Positions 1 through 10,932 of a DNA stretch of 64,000 bases are shown here, piece after piece. The notes beneath the pieces were generated by a model that ran no database searches, was not told the origin of the DNA, and was given only the letters and a program-made list of their open reading frames with translations. Position 1 is the stretch's first letter. Each line of letters opens with the position of its first letter. A program made the position numbers and the translations under genes. Source of the stretch: Xenorhabdus stockiae. Its GTDB lineage: Bacteria > Pseudomonadota > Gammaproteobacteria > Enterobacterales > Enterobacteriaceae. Where the stretch lies: positions 62,001 through 126,000 of the forward strand of contig NZ_NJAJ01000012.1 in the NCBI RefSeq assembly GCF_002632825.1, read 5' to 3'.

Positions 1-2
1 GG

Positions 3-350
3 GCCGCTATTCAATCCCTGCCACGGGGACAAAAAGCCGCAGGGCTGGCAATGGGGCTGACTCTGCCTCAGACTTACCGTTACGTTTTGCTACCCAACGC
101 TTATCGTGTCATTACGCCCCCCATGACCTCAGAAATGCTCAATCTGGTGAAGAACTCCGCGATTGCTTCAACTATCGGTCTGGTGGATATGGCAGCACAG
201 GCAGGGAAATTACTGGATTATTCAGCACATGCCTATGAAACATTTACAGTTATCACACTGGCATATGTGGGTATCAATCTCGTGATCATGCTGGCAATGA
301 GCATACTAGAGAAAAAAATACAGCTGCCGGGCAATATAGGAGGGAAATAG
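3..350 (+). CDS. gltJ: Glutamate/aspartate ABC transporter permease GltJ (3' part)
   Basis: This is the C-terminal part of an inner-membrane permease of the polar amino acid ABC importer family; its 5' end lies outside the window. The open frame is continuous from base 3. The visible part contains the cytoplasmic EAA-type loop (the stretch with QSLPRGQKAAGLAMG), which contacts the ATPase, and then the last membrane segments. It is followed after 3 bp by a second permease and then by an ATPase, the gltJKL order of the E. coli glutamate/aspartate importer. The periplasmic binding protein GltI would be expected upstream, outside the window. The substrate is inferred from gene order and family. 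Confidence 0.85.
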   Translation, partial: AAIQSLPRGQKAAGLAMGLTLPQTYRYVLLPNAYRVITPPMTSEMLNLVKNSAIASTIGLVDMAAQAGKLLDYSAHAYETFTVITLAYVGINLVIMLAMSILEKKIQLPGNIGGK

Positions 351-353
351 GAC

Positions 354-1028
354 ATGTATCAATTTGACTGGAGTTCGATTGTTCCCAGCCTGCCGCTTCT
401 GTTGGATGGATTAATCATCACCGCAGAGATCACACTAATAGCTATCGTGATTGGCATTGCCTGGGGAACCATTCTGGCAATGATGCGGCTTTCTTCCATT
501 AAGGCTCTGAGCTGGTTTGCGGCCCTGTATGTTAACCTCTTCCGTTCCGTACCTCTGGTAATGGTATTGTTATGGTTCTATTTAATTGTGCCTAGCTTAG
601 TTCAAAATGTTCTGGGTATATCACCAAAAACTGATATCCGATTAATCTCTGCAATGGTAGCGTTCTCAATCTTTGAAGCGGCCTATTATTCTGAAATTAT
701 CCGGGCCGGTATCCAGAGTATTTCCCGTGGTCAGTCAGCCGCATCGCTGGCATTAGGGATGACACACATGCAAAGTATGCGTTTGGTCATTCTGCCACAG
801 GCATTCCGGGCAATGATACCGTTGCTGCTGACACAGGGCATTGTATTATTTCAGGATACTTCTCTGGTATACGTATTGAGTCTGGCGGATTTTTTCCGTA
901 CAGCAAGCAATATCGGTGAACGTGACGGTACACAGGTTGAAATGGTTCTGTTTGCCGGGTTGGTTTATTTTGTTATTAGTTTTTCCGCCTCGATGCTGGT
1001 TAACTATTTAAAGAAAAGGACTATTTAA
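354..1028 (+). CDS. gltK: Glutamate/aspartate ABC transporter permease GltK
   Basis: This 224-residue inner-membrane permease is the second membrane subunit of the glutamate/aspartate importer. It has about five hydrophobic helices and an EAA loop near residues 120-150 ([20 protein letters not shown]), the coupling site for the ATPase. The length fits E. coli GltK. It starts 3 bp after gltJ, and its stop overlaps the ATG of gltL by one base (TAATG), so the three genes are probably one translationally coupled operon. A related polar amino acid could be the real substrate, because family members look alike. Confidence 0.88.
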   Translation: MYQFDWSSIVPSLPLLLDGLIITAEITLIAIVIGIAWGTILAMMRLSSIKALSWFAALYVNLFRSVPLVMVLLWFYLIVPSLVQNVLGISPKTDIRLISAMVAFSIFEAAYYSEIIRAGIQSISRGQSAASLALGMTHMQSMRLVILPQAFRAMIPLLLTQGIVLFQDTSLVYVLSLADFFRTASNIGERDGTQVEMVLFAGLVYFVISFSASMLVNYLKKRTI

Positions 1029-1753
1029 TGATCTCGCTGAAAAATGTATCCAAATGGTATGGCCAGTTTCAGGTGCTGAATGACTGTTCAACTGAAGTCA
1101 AAAAAGGCGAAGTCGTGGTCGTTTGCGGGCCTTCTGGTTCTGGCAAATCCACACTCATAAAAACGGTCAACGGCCTCGAGGCTGTCCAGCAAGGTGAAAT
1201 TTCGGTCAATGGAACAAAAGTCAATGATAAAAAAACCGATCTGGCACAATTACGTTCCCAAGTCGGCATGGTATTTCAACATTTTGAACTGTTTCCTCAT
1301 CTGTCGATCATAGACAATCTGACTCTGGCTCAGGTTAAAGTTCTCAAGCGCGATAAGCAGGCAGCAACAGAAAAAGGCCTGAAATTGTTAGAGAGAGTTG
1401 GGTTATCAAACCACGCCCATAAATTCCCTTCCCAGCTTTCCGGCGGGCAACAGCAGAGGGTAGCTATCGCACGTGCTCTTTGTATGGATCCGATTGCCAT
1501 GCTGTTTGACGAACCCACTTCTGCCCTTGATCCAGAAATGATCAATGAAGTGCTGGATGTAATGGTTGAACTGGCTAACGAAGGAATGACCATGATGGTC
1601 GTTACCCATGAAATGGGGTTTGCAAAAAAAGTGGCTCATCGCGTTATCTTTATGGATGAGGGGACAATTGTCGAAGACAGCAGAAAAGAAGATTTCTTCG
1701 TCAACCCTAAATCAGAACGCGCCCGCGATTTTCTGGCAAAAATTCTGCACTGA
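1028..1753 (+). CDS. gltL: Glutamate/aspartate ABC transporter ATPase GltL
   Basis: This 241-residue cytoplasmic ATPase powers the GltJK permease. The Walker A motif (GPSGSGKST) is near residue 34, the ABC signature (LSGGQQQR) near residue 137, and the Walker B motif with the following catalytic glutamate ([13 protein letters not shown]) near residue 158. The switch histidine lies in VVTHEMGFA. Length and motifs are typical of the polar amino acid importer ATPase family (GltL/GlnQ). It is the last gene of the operon. A GC-rich hairpin begins about 12 bp after the stop. Confidence 0.92.
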   Translation: MISLKNVSKWYGQFQVLNDCSTEVKKGEVVVVCGPSGSGKSTLIKTVNGLEAVQQGEISVNGTKVNDKKTDLAQLRSQVGMVFQHFELFPHLSIIDNLTLAQVKVLKRDKQAATEKGLKLLERVGLSNHAHKFPSQLSGGQQQRVAIARALCMDPIAMLFDEPTSALDPEMINEVLDVMVELANEGMTMMVVTHEMGFAKKVAHRVIFMDEGTIVEDSRKEDFFVNPKSERARDFLAKILH

Positions 1754-1764
1754 TTACGTTTCTG

Positions 1765-1790
1765 GTCGGCGGTATCAACATACCGCCGGC
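1765..1790 (+). terminator. Possible terminator after gltL
   Basis: An inverted repeat starts about 12 bp past the gltL stop: GGCGGTA, a six-base loop, then TACCGCC, extended by one further C-G pair, a wobble and a G-C pair. Only TTTAA follows after a few bases, so the U-tract is weak. It may be a poor intrinsic terminator or an mRNA-stabilising hairpin. Confidence 0.45.
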
Positions 1791-1935
1791 TTTAAGCCGC
1801 ATCTGTACCCGGTAGGAAAGATAAAGGGGGTAAAAATTCAGTAATTTTCTGTGTTGTACCACTAACAGGTGTTGTTGCCCCTATTCCTATCCGCTATGCT
1901 ATGGCATCTTAAATTTCATAAACAAACATACTCGC

Positions 1936-2026
1936 TATACCCAATAGATTTCGAGTTGCATCATGTCGGCAGGGAGTTAATCCCAGAGAACCCAACAAAG
2001 AGGCTGCCTGAAAAATGAAGGGTATA
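1936..2026. repeat. Shortened ERIC-like intergenic repeat
   Basis: The element begins TATACCC and ends GGGTATA, the terminal inverted repeat of enterobacterial ERIC elements. Inside are recognisable ERIC pieces: a GAGTTGCA-like left arm, GGCAGGGAGTTAATCCC, and CCCAACAAAGAGGCTGC towards the right end. At 91 bp it is shorter than the usual ~127 bp; the central palindrome, normally with GTGACTGGGGTGAGCG-like sequence, is missing. It sits about 40 bp before leuS, so it is probably part of the leuS 5' leader or overlaps its promoter. Confidence 0.75.
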
Positions 2027-2067
2027 AAAGGCGTAGCATTATTACTCACCATAGGATCATCGGTGCC

Positions 2068-4662
2068 ATGCAAGAACAATATCGTCCAGAAGACATAGAG
2101 CAACAAGTCCAGCTTCATTGGCAAGAGAAGCAAACTTTTAAAGTGACCGAAGACAGCAGCAAAGAAAAATACTACTGCCTGTCCATGCTACCTTACCCTT
2201 CTGGCCGACTACATATGGGCCATGTCCGTAACTACACTATCGGTGATGTGATTTCCCGTTACCAACGTATGCTTGGTAAAAATGTCCTGCAACCTATCGG
2301 TTGGGATGCCTTCGGCTTACCAGCAGAAGGCGCAGCGGTTAAAAACAATACCGCACCAGCACCGTGGACTTATTCCAATATCGAATACATGAAAGGCCAG
2401 CTGAAAATGCTGGGATTTGGTTACGACTGGGATCGTGAAGTCACAACCTGTACACCGGAATATTATCGCTGGGAACAATGGTTCTTCACCAAATTGTATG
2501 AAAAAGGTCTGGTTTACAAAAAAACCTCCGCAGTGAACTGGTGTCCAAACGATCTGACCGTTCTGGCGAATGAGCAGGTTATTGATGGTTGCTGCTGGCG
2601 CTGTGACAGCCCTGTAGAACGTAAAGAAATCCCGCAGTGGTTTATTAAAATCACCGATTACGCCGAAGAATTGCTGAACGATCTGGATAAGCTGGAAGAG
2701 TGGCCTGAGCAGGTGAAAGTTATGCAGCGTAACTGGATTGGCCGTTCAGAAGGTGCTGAAATCACCTTTAATGTTGCTGACAGTCAGGAAAATCTGACCG
2801 TCTATACCACCCGCCCGGATACCTTTATGGGAGCTACCTATGTTGCTGTAGCTGCGGGTCACCCTCTGGCAAAACAGGCTGCGGAAAGCAATTCTGAGCT
2901 GGCAGAATTTATCAACGAATGCCGTAATACCAAAGTTGCTGAAGCAGATATGGCTACAATGGAGAAAAAAGGCATGTCGACCGGTATGTTCGTAATCCAT
3001 CCATTAACTAACGAAAAAATGCCTATCTGGGTTGCCAACTTCGTTCTGATGGAATACGGCACAGGTGCAGTTATGGCGGTTCCAGGCCATGATCAGCGTG
3101 ACTGGGAATTCGCAACCAAATATAACCTGCCAATCAAAGCGGTCATTCTGGACAACGATGGTAATGTACCAACTGTTCAGGAAAGCGCGATGACTGATAA
3201 GAACACTCTGGTCAATTCCGGTGAATTCAGTGGGCTGAGCCATGAAGAAGGCTTCAATGCTATCGCTGACAAACTGGTTGAAATGGGTGTAGGCAAACGC
3301 AAAGTTAACTATCGCCTGCGTGACTGGGGAGTTTCCCGTCAGCGTTACTGGGGTGCACCAATTCCAATGGCAACACTGGAAGATGGTACAGTAGTTCCGG
3401 TTCCTGAAGATCAACTGCCGGTTATTCTGCCGGAAGATGTTGTAATGGATGGCATCACCAGCCCAATCAAAGCAGATCCGGAATGGGCCAAAACGACTAT
3501 TAATGGTCAGCCTGCACTCCGTGAAACCGATACCTTCGATACCTTTATGGAATCGTCATGGTATTACGCTCGTTATACCTGCCCGGATTATGATAAAGGT
3601 ATGCTTGATCCTGCCGCTGCTAACTACTGGCTGCCGGTAGATCAATATATTGGTGGTATTGAACACGCTATCATGCACCTGATGTATTTCCGTTTCTTCC
3701 ACAAACTGATGCGTGATGCGGGTCTGGTCAATTCAGATGAGCCAGCAAAACATCTGCTGTGTCAGGGCATGGTTCTGGCAGAAGCCTTCTATTACACTGG
3801 CAGCAACGGTGAAAAAATCTGGGTATCTCCGGCTGATGCTATTGTTGAGCGTGACGAAAAAGGCCGCATCATCAAAGCAATGGATAATGATGGTCATGAG
3901 CTGGTTTATACCGGCATGAGCAAAATGTCCAAATCCAAAAATAACGGTATCGACCCACAGCTTATGGTTGATAAATACGGTGCTGATACCGTTCGTTTGT
4001 TTATGATGTTCGCTGCACCACCAGAACTGACTCTGGAATGGCAGGAATCTGGGGTAGAAGGAGCTAACCGCTTCCTGAAACGTGTATGGCGTCTGGTTCA
4101 CGAGCATGTAAGCAAAAATACTGATAAAGGCGAAATTCAGCCACTGGATATCACCAGCCTGACAACAGAACAGAAAGATTTGCGTCGAGACCTGCACAAA
4201 ACTATTGCTAAAGTCACGGATGATATCGGCCGCCGTCAGGCATTCAATACCGCAATAGCCGCTATCATGGAGCTGATGAATAAACTGACCCGCGCACCGC
4301 TGGAAACAGAGCAAGATCGTGCCCTGATGCAAGAAGCGCTGACAGCCGTTGTACGTATGCTTTCACCTATCACACCACATGCCTGCTTCGTGATGTGGAA
4401 AGCACTTGGTAATGAATGTGACATTGATACCGCTGCATGGCCGCAGGCTGATGAAAAAGCCATGGTTGATGATACTAAACTGGTTGTCATTCAGATCAAC
4501 GGTAAAGTCCGTGGCCGTATCACCGTACCGGCAGATGCGACAAAAGAATATGTTCAGGAGATGGCTTCTCAGGAATACAGCGTAACGAAATACCTTGAAG
4601 GCGTCAGTATCCGGAAAGTTATCTATGTTCCGGGTAAATTGCTGAATCTGGTCGTTGGTTAA
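2068..4662 (+). CDS. leuS: Leucyl-tRNA synthetase
   Basis: This 864-residue class I synthetase charges tRNA-Leu with leucine in the cytoplasm. The HIGH-type motif is HMGH near residue 49 and the KMSKS motif is KMSKSKNNG near residue 622. Between them lies the CP1 editing domain, including the threonine-rich [11 protein letters not shown] stretch and the [15 protein letters not shown] segment expected of the proofreading site. A zinc-type insertion with CPN...CCWRC is present. The start ATG at 2068 follows an AGGA sequence and matches the E. coli N-terminus (MQEQYRPE). Downstream lptE begins 16 bp after the stop. Confidence 0.97.
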   Translation: MQEQYRPEDIEQQVQLHWQEKQTFKVTEDSSKEKYYCLSMLPYPSGRLHMGHVRNYTIGDVISRYQRMLGKNVLQPIGWDAFGLPAEGAAVKNNTAPAPWTYSNIEYMKGQLKMLGFGYDWDREVTTCTPEYYRWEQWFFTKLYEKGLVYKKTSAVNWCPNDLTVLANEQVIDGCCWRCDSPVERKEIPQWFIKITDYAEELLNDLDKLEEWPEQVKVMQRNWIGRSEGAEITFNVADSQENLTVYTTRPDTFMGATYVAVAAGHPLAKQAAESNSELAEFINECRNTKVAEADMATMEKKGMSTGMFVIHPLTNEKMPIWVANFVLMEYGTGAVMAVPGHDQRDWEFATKYNLPIKAVILDNDGNVPTVQESAMTDKNTLVNSGEFSGLSHEEGFNAIADKLVEMGVGKRKVNYRLRDWGVSRQRYWGAPIPMATLEDGTVVPVPEDQLPVILPEDVVMDGITSPIKADPEWAKTTINGQPALRETDTFDTFMESSWYYARYTCPDYDKGMLDPAAANYWLPVDQYIGGIEHAIMHLMYFRFFHKLMRDAGLVNSDEPAKHLLCQGMVLAEAFYYTGSNGEKIWVSPADAIVERDEKGRIIKAMDNDGHELVYTGMSKMSKSKNNGIDPQLMVDKYGADTVRLFMMFAAPPELTLEWQESGVEGANRFLKRVWRLVHEHVSKNTDKGEIQPLDITSLTTEQKDLRRDLHKTIAKVTDDIGRRQAFNTAIAAIMELMNKLTRAPLETEQDRALMQEALTAVVRMLSPITPHACFVMWKALGNECDIDTAAWPQADEKAMVDDTKLVVIQINGKVRGRITVPADATKEYVQEMASQEYSVTKYLEGVSIRKVIYVPGKLLNLVVG

Positions 4663-4678
4663 TATTATAGGAAAGAGT

Positions 4679-5206
4679 ATGCGACATCGTATTTTCACGT
4701 TGTTGCTGGGGTTAGCGGTGCTTGTCACCGCTGGCTGCGGCTTTCATCTACGTGGCACAACACAGGTTCCCAAAGAACTCCAGACATTACAGCTAAACTC
4801 TGGTGATCCTTATGGGCCATTGGCACGGGCAGTACGTCAGCAGCTACGTCTGAACGATGTCAGAATTGCTGAACAGGCCAGTGCCTCATTGCCAATTCTG
4901 AAATTACTGGGTTCAAGTGAAAACAATGTCACGGTTTCAGTCTTTCAGGATGGTAAAGCGGCGGAACGCCAACTGGTGCTGGATGTTGATGCACAGGTTC
5001 TGATGCCAAATGGTAACATTTACCCATTAGAGGTCAGGGTTGAACGTTCGTTTTTTGATAACCCATTGGAAGCACTGGCAAAAGATGCAGAAAACGAACT
5101 TGTTAAGCAGGAAATGCGTGAACAAGCTGCTCGTCAGCTGATACGCAAACTGCTGACAATTCAAAGTTCAGAGCAACCTAAATCTGCTGAAACACAAAAG
5201 CAATGA
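4679..5206 (+). CDS. lptE: LPS-assembly lipoprotein LptE
   Basis: This outer-membrane lipoprotein forms the plug inside the LptD barrel that inserts lipopolysaccharide into the outer leaflet. I place the start at 4679 (MRHRIFTLL), giving 175 residues, because the signal peptide follows directly and TAGGAAAGAG precedes it; an upstream in-frame start at 4655 lies inside leuS. The lipobox is LVTAGC, with lipidated Cys near residue 19, followed by GFHLRG, which is typical of LptE. Its stop overlaps the holA start (ATGA). The order leuS-lptE-holA-nadD is as in E. coli. Confidence 0.93.
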   Translation: MRHRIFTLLLGLAVLVTAGCGFHLRGTTQVPKELQTLQLNSGDPYGPLARAVRQQLRLNDVRIAEQASASLPILKLLGSSENNVTVSVFQDGKAAERQLVLDVDAQVLMPNGNIYPLEVRVERSFFDNPLEALAKDAENELVKQEMREQAARQLIRKLLTIQSSEQPKSAETQKQ

Positions 5207-6270
5207 TCAGACTCTATCCTGAACAACTTCTTTCGCAGCTCAATGAAGGGCTGCGAAATAACTACCTGCTATGGGGCAATGAACCATTGCTGCTACAGGA
5301 AAGTCAGGACAGTATCCGGAAAGTAGCTGAGCAGCACGGCTTTCTGGAGCATTTTTCGTTTTCACTGGATAACCATACCGAGTGGGATGAAATCTTCAGT
5401 TTATGCCAGTCACTCAGCCTTTTCGCCAGCCGTCAGTCAATTACCCTGTTGTTACCTGAAAATGGTCCCAATGCAGCAATGGCGGAACGTCTGGTTAAGC
5501 TATCAGAATTACTGCATGACGATGTTTTATTGATACTGCGCGGGCATAAACTGACCAAGGCACAGGAAAACAGTATCTGGTTCAAAGCGATCGGGAAAAA
5601 TGGTGTTTATGTCAGCTGCCTCAATCCTGAGCAAAACCGTCTTCCTCAATGGGTCGCACAACGCGCTAAAAGTATGGGCCTGTCACTGGAAGATGAAGCT
5701 AACCAGTTACTGTGTTATTGCTACGAAGGAAATCTGCTGGCATTGTCACAGGCGCTGGAGCGGCTCTCACTGCTCTATCCTGATAATCGCCTGACGCTTC
5801 ATCGGGTCGAAGAGGCTGTCAATGATGCGGCACATTTTGCCCCTTACCATTGGGTCGATGCGCTACTGGCGGGCAAAGTCAAACGCGGATGGCATATCCT
5901 GAAACAATTGCGACAGGAAGATACCGAAGAGATTATTCTGCTTCGTACTATACAGCGAGAACTGATGCTACTGTTAACCCTTAAGCGTCAGGAAAAAACA
6001 ACACCTTTAAAGGCACTGTTTGATCAACATAAAGTCTGGCAAAACCGTCGGATGCTTTTGACTTCGGCATTACAACGGCTATCACTGCAAGATTTGCACT
6101 CAGCTATACACTTGTTGACCCAGATGGAGTTGCGCATCAAACAGGATTATGGCCAATCTATTTGGGCTGACCTGGAAACCCTTTCTATGCTGCTGTTATA
6201 CGGAAAAGACCTCGGAAAGACGCACGGAAAAATATTACCAGAGAGCTTTTTGAATGCTTCACACCACTAA
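5203..6270 (+). CDS. holA: DNA polymerase III delta subunit HolA
   Basis: This 355-residue cytoplasmic protein opens the beta sliding clamp as part of the clamp-loader complex. The N-terminus ([30 protein letters not shown]) matches the clamp-binding region of delta, and the degenerate AAA+ fold lacks a proper Walker A, as expected of this subunit. It is slightly longer than the E. coli protein (343 residues). The ATG overlaps the lptE stop by four bases, and nadD begins inside its 3' end, so translation is probably coupled. Confidence 0.94.
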   Translation: MIRLYPEQLLSQLNEGLRNNYLLWGNEPLLLQESQDSIRKVAEQHGFLEHFSFSLDNHTEWDEIFSLCQSLSLFASRQSITLLLPENGPNAAMAERLVKLSELLHDDVLLILRGHKLTKAQENSIWFKAIGKNGVYVSCLNPEQNRLPQWVAQRAKSMGLSLEDEANQLLCYCYEGNLLALSQALERLSLLYPDNRLTLHRVEEAVNDAAHFAPYHWVDALLAGKVKRGWHILKQLRQEDTEEIILLRTIQRELMLLLTLKRQEKTTPLKALFDQHKVWQNRRMLLTSALQRLSLQDLHSAIHLLTQMELRIKQDYGQSIWADLETLSMLLLYGKDLGKTHGKILPESFLNASHH

Positions 6271-6940
6271 TTCATCCTTAACTCATCCATCGTTAAATTC
6301 ACCGATTATTCATGCTTTATTTGGTGGTACTTTTGATCCCATCCATTATGGTCATTTACGTCCGGTAGAAGCATTAGCAAAACTGGCGGGGCTTAAACAG
6401 GTTATTCTGTTACCTAACCATGTTCCGCCTCACCGCCCTCAGCCAGAAGCCACCGCTCAGCAACGGCTGGAAATGGTGCGTCTGGCAGTACAGGATAATC
6501 CCCTGTTTACTGTTGATACGCGGGAATTGCAGCGTCAGACACCTTCTTACACTATTGATACATTAAAGTCATTCCGTGAAGAAGTCGGTGAGCAGTGTCC
6601 GCTGGCATTTATCATCGGGCAGGATTCCCTGCAATCCATTCATAACTGGCACCGATGGTCTGAATTGCTGGATATCTGTCATTTACTGGTCTGCTCCCGT
6701 CCCGGCTATTCAAAGCAGCTTTCAACACCGGAAATGCAGGAATGGCTGGAACAGCACAAAATTGATACTCCCGCACCATTAAGTCATAAATCACATGGTT
6801 ACATTTATCTGGCCGAAACACCGTTGTTGGACATTTCAGCAACCGATATTCGCCGCCGCCATCAACAGGGCTTAAACTGTGATGATTTATTACCTCCATT
6901 AATACAAAATTATATTGATTCCCAGCAGTTATATAGTTGA
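6254..6940 (+). CDS. nadD: Nicotinate-nucleotide adenylyltransferase NadD
   Basis: This 228-residue cytoplasmic enzyme joins nicotinate mononucleotide to ATP to form nicotinate adenine dinucleotide in NAD synthesis. The nucleotidyltransferase motif [11 protein letters not shown] is near residue 24 and the second motif ISATDIRRR near residue 194. The N-terminus is about 15 residues longer than in E. coli and overlaps holA by 17 bp; a later start is possible, but no better ATG precedes the conserved ALFGGTFDP segment. Confidence 0.93.
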   Translation: MLHTTNSSLTHPSLNSPIIHALFGGTFDPIHYGHLRPVEALAKLAGLKQVILLPNHVPPHRPQPEATAQQRLEMVRLAVQDNPLFTVDTRELQRQTPSYTIDTLKSFREEVGEQCPLAFIIGQDSLQSIHNWHRWSELLDICHLLVCSRPGYSKQLSTPEMQEWLEQHKIDTPAPLSHKSHGYIYLAETPLLDISATDIRRRHQQGLNCDDLLPPLIQNYIDSQQLYS

Positions 6941-7047
6941 TAGTTAAATCATATGTGATTTCCCGGCTCAGTAGCTTACGTTTATAGAGACGGGCATGCT
7001 ATTATTCTGCGTTACTCAACTACTTTGATAAAATTAAGGTGATCCTT

Positions 7048-7365
7048 TTGCAAGGCACAGAACTACAACAATTTATTATTGATAAACTTGAAGATTCAAA
7101 AGCACAGGATATTGTTTCTATAGATGTTCGTGGAAAATCCAGCATTACAGACTGTATGCTGATCTGCACCGGTACATCAAGTCGTCATCTGATGTCAGTC
7201 GCTGACAATCTGGTTGATGACTGCCGCGAAGCCGGCATTATGCCTCTGGGTGTCGAAGGACAAGGGATCTCAGACTGGATTGTTGTAGACCTCGGCGAAG
7301 TAATGGTGCATGTCATGCAGGAAGACAGCCGCCGGATGTATGAACTGGAAAAACTCTGGAGCTGA
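7048..7365 (+). CDS. rsfS: Ribosomal silencing factor RsfS
   Basis: RsfS binds ribosomal protein L14 and blocks joining of the 30S and 50S subunits when nutrients are short. I chose a TTG start at 7048, giving 105 residues that begin MQGTELQQF. This matches the length and N-terminus of the E. coli protein, and AAGG at 7036-7039 sits about 8 bp upstream. A GTG at 7039 would add three residues but would overlap that ribosome-binding site. The conserved [18 protein letters not shown] and GDxR-like surfaces are present. rlmH follows after 2 bp. Confidence 0.93.
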   Translation: MQGTELQQFIIDKLEDSKAQDIVSIDVRGKSSITDCMLICTGTSSRHLMSVADNLVDDCREAGIMPLGVEGQGISDWIVVDLGEVMVHVMQEDSRRMYELEKLWS

Positions 7366-7367
7366 GT

Positions 7368-7838
7368 TTGAAGTTACAACTTGTCGCTGTGGGAACAAAA
7401 ATGCCGGACTGGGTACAGACCGGCTTCATGGATTACTTACACCGTTTTCCCAAAGATATGCCATTCGAATTAATTGAAATTCCGGCAGGAAAACGGGGCA
7501 AAAACGCCGATATCAAACGTATTCTGGAAAAAGAAGGCGAACAAATGTTGTCGGCTGTCGGTAAAGGCAACCGTATTGTCACGCTGGATATCCCCGGCTC
7601 TCGTTGGGAAACACCCCAACTGGCACAACAGCTTGAACGCTGGAAACAGGACGGAAGAAATGTCAGTTTACTGATTGGTGGTCCGGAAGGGTTAGCGCCT
7701 GCCTGTAAAGCAGCGGCAGAACAAAGCTGGTCACTTTCCCCACTGACTCTTCCACATCCTCTGGTACGGGTTTTGGTTGCTGAAAGCCTATACCGGGCAT
7801 GGAGTATCACAACTAATCACCCTTATCATCGGGAATAA
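7368..7838 (+). CDS. rlmH: 23S rRNA pseudouridine-1915 N3-methyltransferase RlmH
   Basis: RlmH is a SPOUT-fold enzyme that methylates pseudouridine 1915 in helix 69 of 23S rRNA in assembled 70S ribosomes, using S-adenosylmethionine. The protein has 156 residues and begins with a TTG codon at 7368; the N-terminus [13 protein letters not shown] matches the E. coli protein. The SAM-binding knot is visible as LLIGGPEGL followed by [13 protein letters not shown], and the C-terminus ends with the conserved NHPYHRE. It is one residue longer than the E. coli protein in a surface loop. Confidence 0.95.
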   Translation: MKLQLVAVGTKMPDWVQTGFMDYLHRFPKDMPFELIEIPAGKRGKNADIKRILEKEGEQMLSAVGKGNRIVTLDIPGSRWETPQLAQQLERWKQDGRNVSLLIGGPEGLAPACKAAAEQSWSLSPLTLPHPLVRVLVAESLYRAWSITTNHPYHRE

Positions 7839-7874
7839 ATTAGGTAATCTATCACCGTGAATTCTGGTAATGGG

Positions 7875-9803
7875 ATGAAGAATAAACGAACTCCTTTTCG
7901 CGATTATACGGCTGAATCAGCCCTCTTTATACGCCGCGCACTCGTGGCGTTTGTTGGCGTTATCCTTTTAACGGGGGTTCTGATTGCCAACCTCTATAAT
8001 CTCCAGATCACCCGGCACGAAGATTACCAGACGCGCTCAAATGGGAACCGTATCAAACTTGTTCCCATTGCGCCAAGCCGTGGGCTCATTTATGACCGTA
8101 ACGGCACACTTCTGGCAGCTAACCGTACAATTTACCAATTGGAGATTGTGCCACAAAAAGTTGATGACCTTGATAAGACACTCAATGAGCTGCGTTCTAT
8201 CGTCGGGCTCACTGATGAAGATATTGAGAATTTCCAAAAAGAACGGCGACGTGCCCGTCGTTTTACCTCAATTCCCCTGAAGACACCACTGACTCAGGTA
8301 CAGGTTGCCCGGTTCTCTGTTAATCAGTACCGTTTCCCCGGTCTGGAAATCAGAGGATATCAACGCCGCTATTACCCTTATGGCTCTGCCCTCACCCACG
8401 TTATCGGCTATGTATCTAAAATTAATGACAAAGATGTAGAACGGCTCGATCAGGAAGGGATATTACCGGATTATGCGGCGACTCATGATATCGGCAAATT
8501 GGGTATTGAACGTTATTACGAATCCATTCTGCATGGCAAACCCGGCTATGAAGAAGTTGAAGTTAATAACCGCGGTAAAGTTATCCGCCAGCTACACGAA
8601 CAACCGCCTCAAGCGGGTAAAGATATTTATCTGTCAATAGACTTAGAGCTGCAAACTTACATTGAAAAAATCCTGACAACCAGCCGGGCCGCCGTTGTTG
8701 TTACCGACCCCCGGACTGGCGAAGTGCTGGCAATGGTATCGACTCCAAGCTATGACCCCAATCTGTTTGTTGATGGTATTTCCAGTAAGGATTATAAAGC
8801 GTTGCTCAATAACCCTAACCGCCCATTGATTAACCGAGCAACACAAGGCGCATATCCTCCGGCCTCGACAGTAAAACCATTTATTTCTGTTGCAGCACTA
8901 AGCAGCGGTGTCATTACAAAGAATACAACTATCCACGACACAGGAAGATGGCAATTACCTAACTCCAATATGAGTTACCGCGACTGGAAACGTTATGGGC
9001 ATGGCCTGCTGAATGTGCATAAGGCTATTGTTGAATCGGCTGATACCTTTTTCTATCAGCTCGCCTATGATATGGGTATCGATAGGATCTCCGAGTGGAT
9101 GATAAAATTTGGCTACGGTCAGTTTACCGGTATTGACCTGAAAGAAGAGACTGCGGGTAATATGCCAACCCGGGAATGGAAACAAAAACGCTATAAAAAA
9201 CCTTGGTACCAAGGTGATACAATATCTGTCGGTATCGGTCAGGGGTACTGGACCGCTACGCCTATGCAGATGGTAAAAGCCCTGATGATATTGATCAATG
9301 ACGGCGTGGTGAAAACACCACACTTTCTGTTGAAGACTCATCTGAACAATAGCGTCCATCCTTACCAGCCTCCAGTCATTGAACCTATCGGAGATATTCA
9401 TTCCGGCTATTGGGAGATCGCCAAAGAGGGAATGTATGGTGTTGTCAACGCTCCGAACGGTACGGCACGCAGATTTTTCGCTGGTACTCCTTACAAAGTC
9501 GCAGGTAAAACTGGTACAGCTCAGGTATTCAGGTATGAAACCTATAATGCAAGTAAACTTGCAGAACATCTGCGGGACCACAAGCTAATGATTGCTTTTG
9601 CTCCTTATGATAATCCAACTGTTGCCATCTCAGTTATTTTAGAAAATGGCGGTGCAGGGCCATCTGTTGGCGCCATCGTGCGCCAGATTTTGGATCATAT
9701 CCTAATCAAGAGTGATAAAGATCCTTCACCTACTGAGCCTGCTGATAAAAACAGGTCACTACCCGCTGGGAATCCAGCCAGCGGGACACGAGTTAATGAG
9801 TAA
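7875..9803 (+). CDS. mrdA: Penicillin-binding protein 2 (elongasome transpeptidase)
   Basis: This class B penicillin-binding protein cross-links peptidoglycan during cell elongation, with RodA as its glycosyltransferase partner. It is anchored by one N-terminal membrane helix ([18 protein letters not shown]). The active-site motifs are STVK near residue 333 and KTGT near residue 541. I prefer ATG 7875 ([15 protein letters not shown], 642 residues), which lines up with the E. coli start; a GTG at 7857 would add six residues. The C-terminal tail is Pro/Asn/Ser-rich and variable. mrdB follows directly. Confidence 0.95.
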   Translation: MKNKRTPFRDYTAESALFIRRALVAFVGVILLTGVLIANLYNLQITRHEDYQTRSNGNRIKLVPIAPSRGLIYDRNGTLLAANRTIYQLEIVPQKVDDLDKTLNELRSIVGLTDEDIENFQKERRRARRFTSIPLKTPLTQVQVARFSVNQYRFPGLEIRGYQRRYYPYGSALTHVIGYVSKINDKDVERLDQEGILPDYAATHDIGKLGIERYYESILHGKPGYEEVEVNNRGKVIRQLHEQPPQAGKDIYLSIDLELQTYIEKILTTSRAAVVVTDPRTGEVLAMVSTPSYDPNLFVDGISSKDYKALLNNPNRPLINRATQGAYPPASTVKPFISVAALSSGVITKNTTIHDTGRWQLPNSNMSYRDWKRYGHGLLNVHKAIVESADTFFYQLAYDMGIDRISEWMIKFGYGQFTGIDLKEETAGNMPTREWKQKRYKKPWYQGDTISVGIGQGYWTATPMQMVKALMILINDGVVKTPHFLLKTHLNNSVHPYQPPVIEPIGDIHSGYWEIAKEGMYGVVNAPNGTARRFFAGTPYKVAGKTGTAQVFRYETYNASKLAEHLRDHKLMIAFAPYDNPTVAISVILENGGAGPSVGAIVRQILDHILIKSDKDPSPTEPADKNRSLPAGNPASGTRVNE

Positions 9804-9807
9804 TGCT

Positions 9808-10920
9808 ATGACAGAATCGCAGAAAAAAGTTCCTTTCTGGAACAGAATACATATAGATACCCCGCTGCTACTGTGCATTCTGCTACTGCTTGCCTACAGC
9901 CTTTTCATTATGTGGAGCGCCAGCGGACAGGATGCTGGCATGATGGAACGTAAAGTCGGACAGGTGCTTATCGGGCTGGTGGTTATGGTAGCCCTTGCTC
10001 AGGTACCACCCCGAATATATGAAAGTTGGGCACCTTACCTTTACATTGTCTGTGTGATCCTGCTTATCCTTGTTGATGTTTTCGGGCAAATCAGTAAAGG
10101 GGCACAACGCTGGCTGGATCTGGGCATTGTACGTTTCCAGCCTTCAGAAATTGCCAAAATTGCGGTTCCTCTAATGGTGGCCCGCTTTATGAACCGGGAT
10201 CTTTGCCCCCCTTCCCTGAAAAATACGGGAATTGCACTAATCCTGATTTTCTTGCCAACCCTGCTTGTCGCGGCACAACCTGACTTAGGTACATCTATCC
10301 TGATCGCCGCATCCGGGCTGTTTATCTTGTTTCTGGCTGGAATGAACTGGCGCTTAATCGCGATTGCCGTTGTATTGGCAGCCTGTTTTTTACCAATATT
10401 GTGGTTCTTTCTGATGCATGACTATCAACGGGCCAGAGTCATGATGCTGTTAGATCCGGAAAGCGACCCTCTGGGGAAAGGCTACCATATCATTCAATCA
10501 AAGATTGCCATTGGCTCGGGCGGGTTATTTGGAAAAGGCTGGTTACAGGGCACACAGTCACAATTAGAGTTTTTGCCTGAGCGTCATACCGATTTTATTT
10601 TTGCGGTTCTGGCAGAAGAACTGGGGCTAGTTGGTGTCATCGTATTGCTTGCCCTTTACTTACTGATCATTATCCGTGGGTTGATTATTGCAGCCAAAGC
10701 ACAAAATACTTTCGGCCGAGTCATGGTTGGAGGGCTAATATTGATACTGTTTGTTTATGTTTTCGTTAACATCGGTATGGTTAGCGGTATCTTGCCAGTG
10801 GTCGGCGTGCCCCTGCCACTAGTCAGCTATGGAGGCTCGGCATTAATCGTCTTAATGGCTGGATTCGGCATTATCATGTCGATACATACCCATCGCAAGT
10901 TATTATCCAAAAGTCTATGA
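9808..10920 (+). CDS. mrdB: Peptidoglycan glycosyltransferase RodA (MrdB)
   Basis: RodA is a multi-pass SEDS-family membrane protein that polymerises lipid II into glycan strands with PBP2. From ATG 9808 it is 370 residues, the same length as E. coli MrdB; an in-frame ATG at 9796 overlaps the mrdA stop and would add four residues. The conserved segments [25 protein letters not shown] (with the catalytic Asp) and [11 protein letters not shown] are all present. A start further upstream inside mrdA is unlikely. Confidence 0.94.
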   Translation: MTESQKKVPFWNRIHIDTPLLLCILLLLAYSLFIMWSASGQDAGMMERKVGQVLIGLVVMVALAQVPPRIYESWAPYLYIVCVILLILVDVFGQISKGAQRWLDLGIVRFQPSEIAKIAVPLMVARFMNRDLCPPSLKNTGIALILIFLPTLLVAAQPDLGTSILIAASGLFILFLAGMNWRLIAIAVVLAACFLPILWFFLMHDYQRARVMMLLDPESDPLGKGYHIIQSKIAIGSGGLFGKGWLQGTQSQLEFLPERHTDFIFAVLAEELGLVGVIVLLALYLLIIIRGLIIAAKAQNTFGRVMVGGLILILFVYVFVNIGMVSGILPVVGVPLPLVSYGGSALIVLMAGFGIIMSIHTHRKLLSKSL

Positions 10921-10932
10921 GGAAGAGATTTC

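Larger units (their letters stand above)
1754..2067. other. gltL-leuS intergenic region
   Basis: This 314-bp non-coding stretch holds the gltL hairpin at its start and a shortened ERIC-like element (1936-2026). The leuS promoter should lie between these or within the ERIC element. I could not identify clear -35 and -10 boxes. Short open frames here have no family resemblance and no good ribosome-binding site. Confidence 0.5.
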
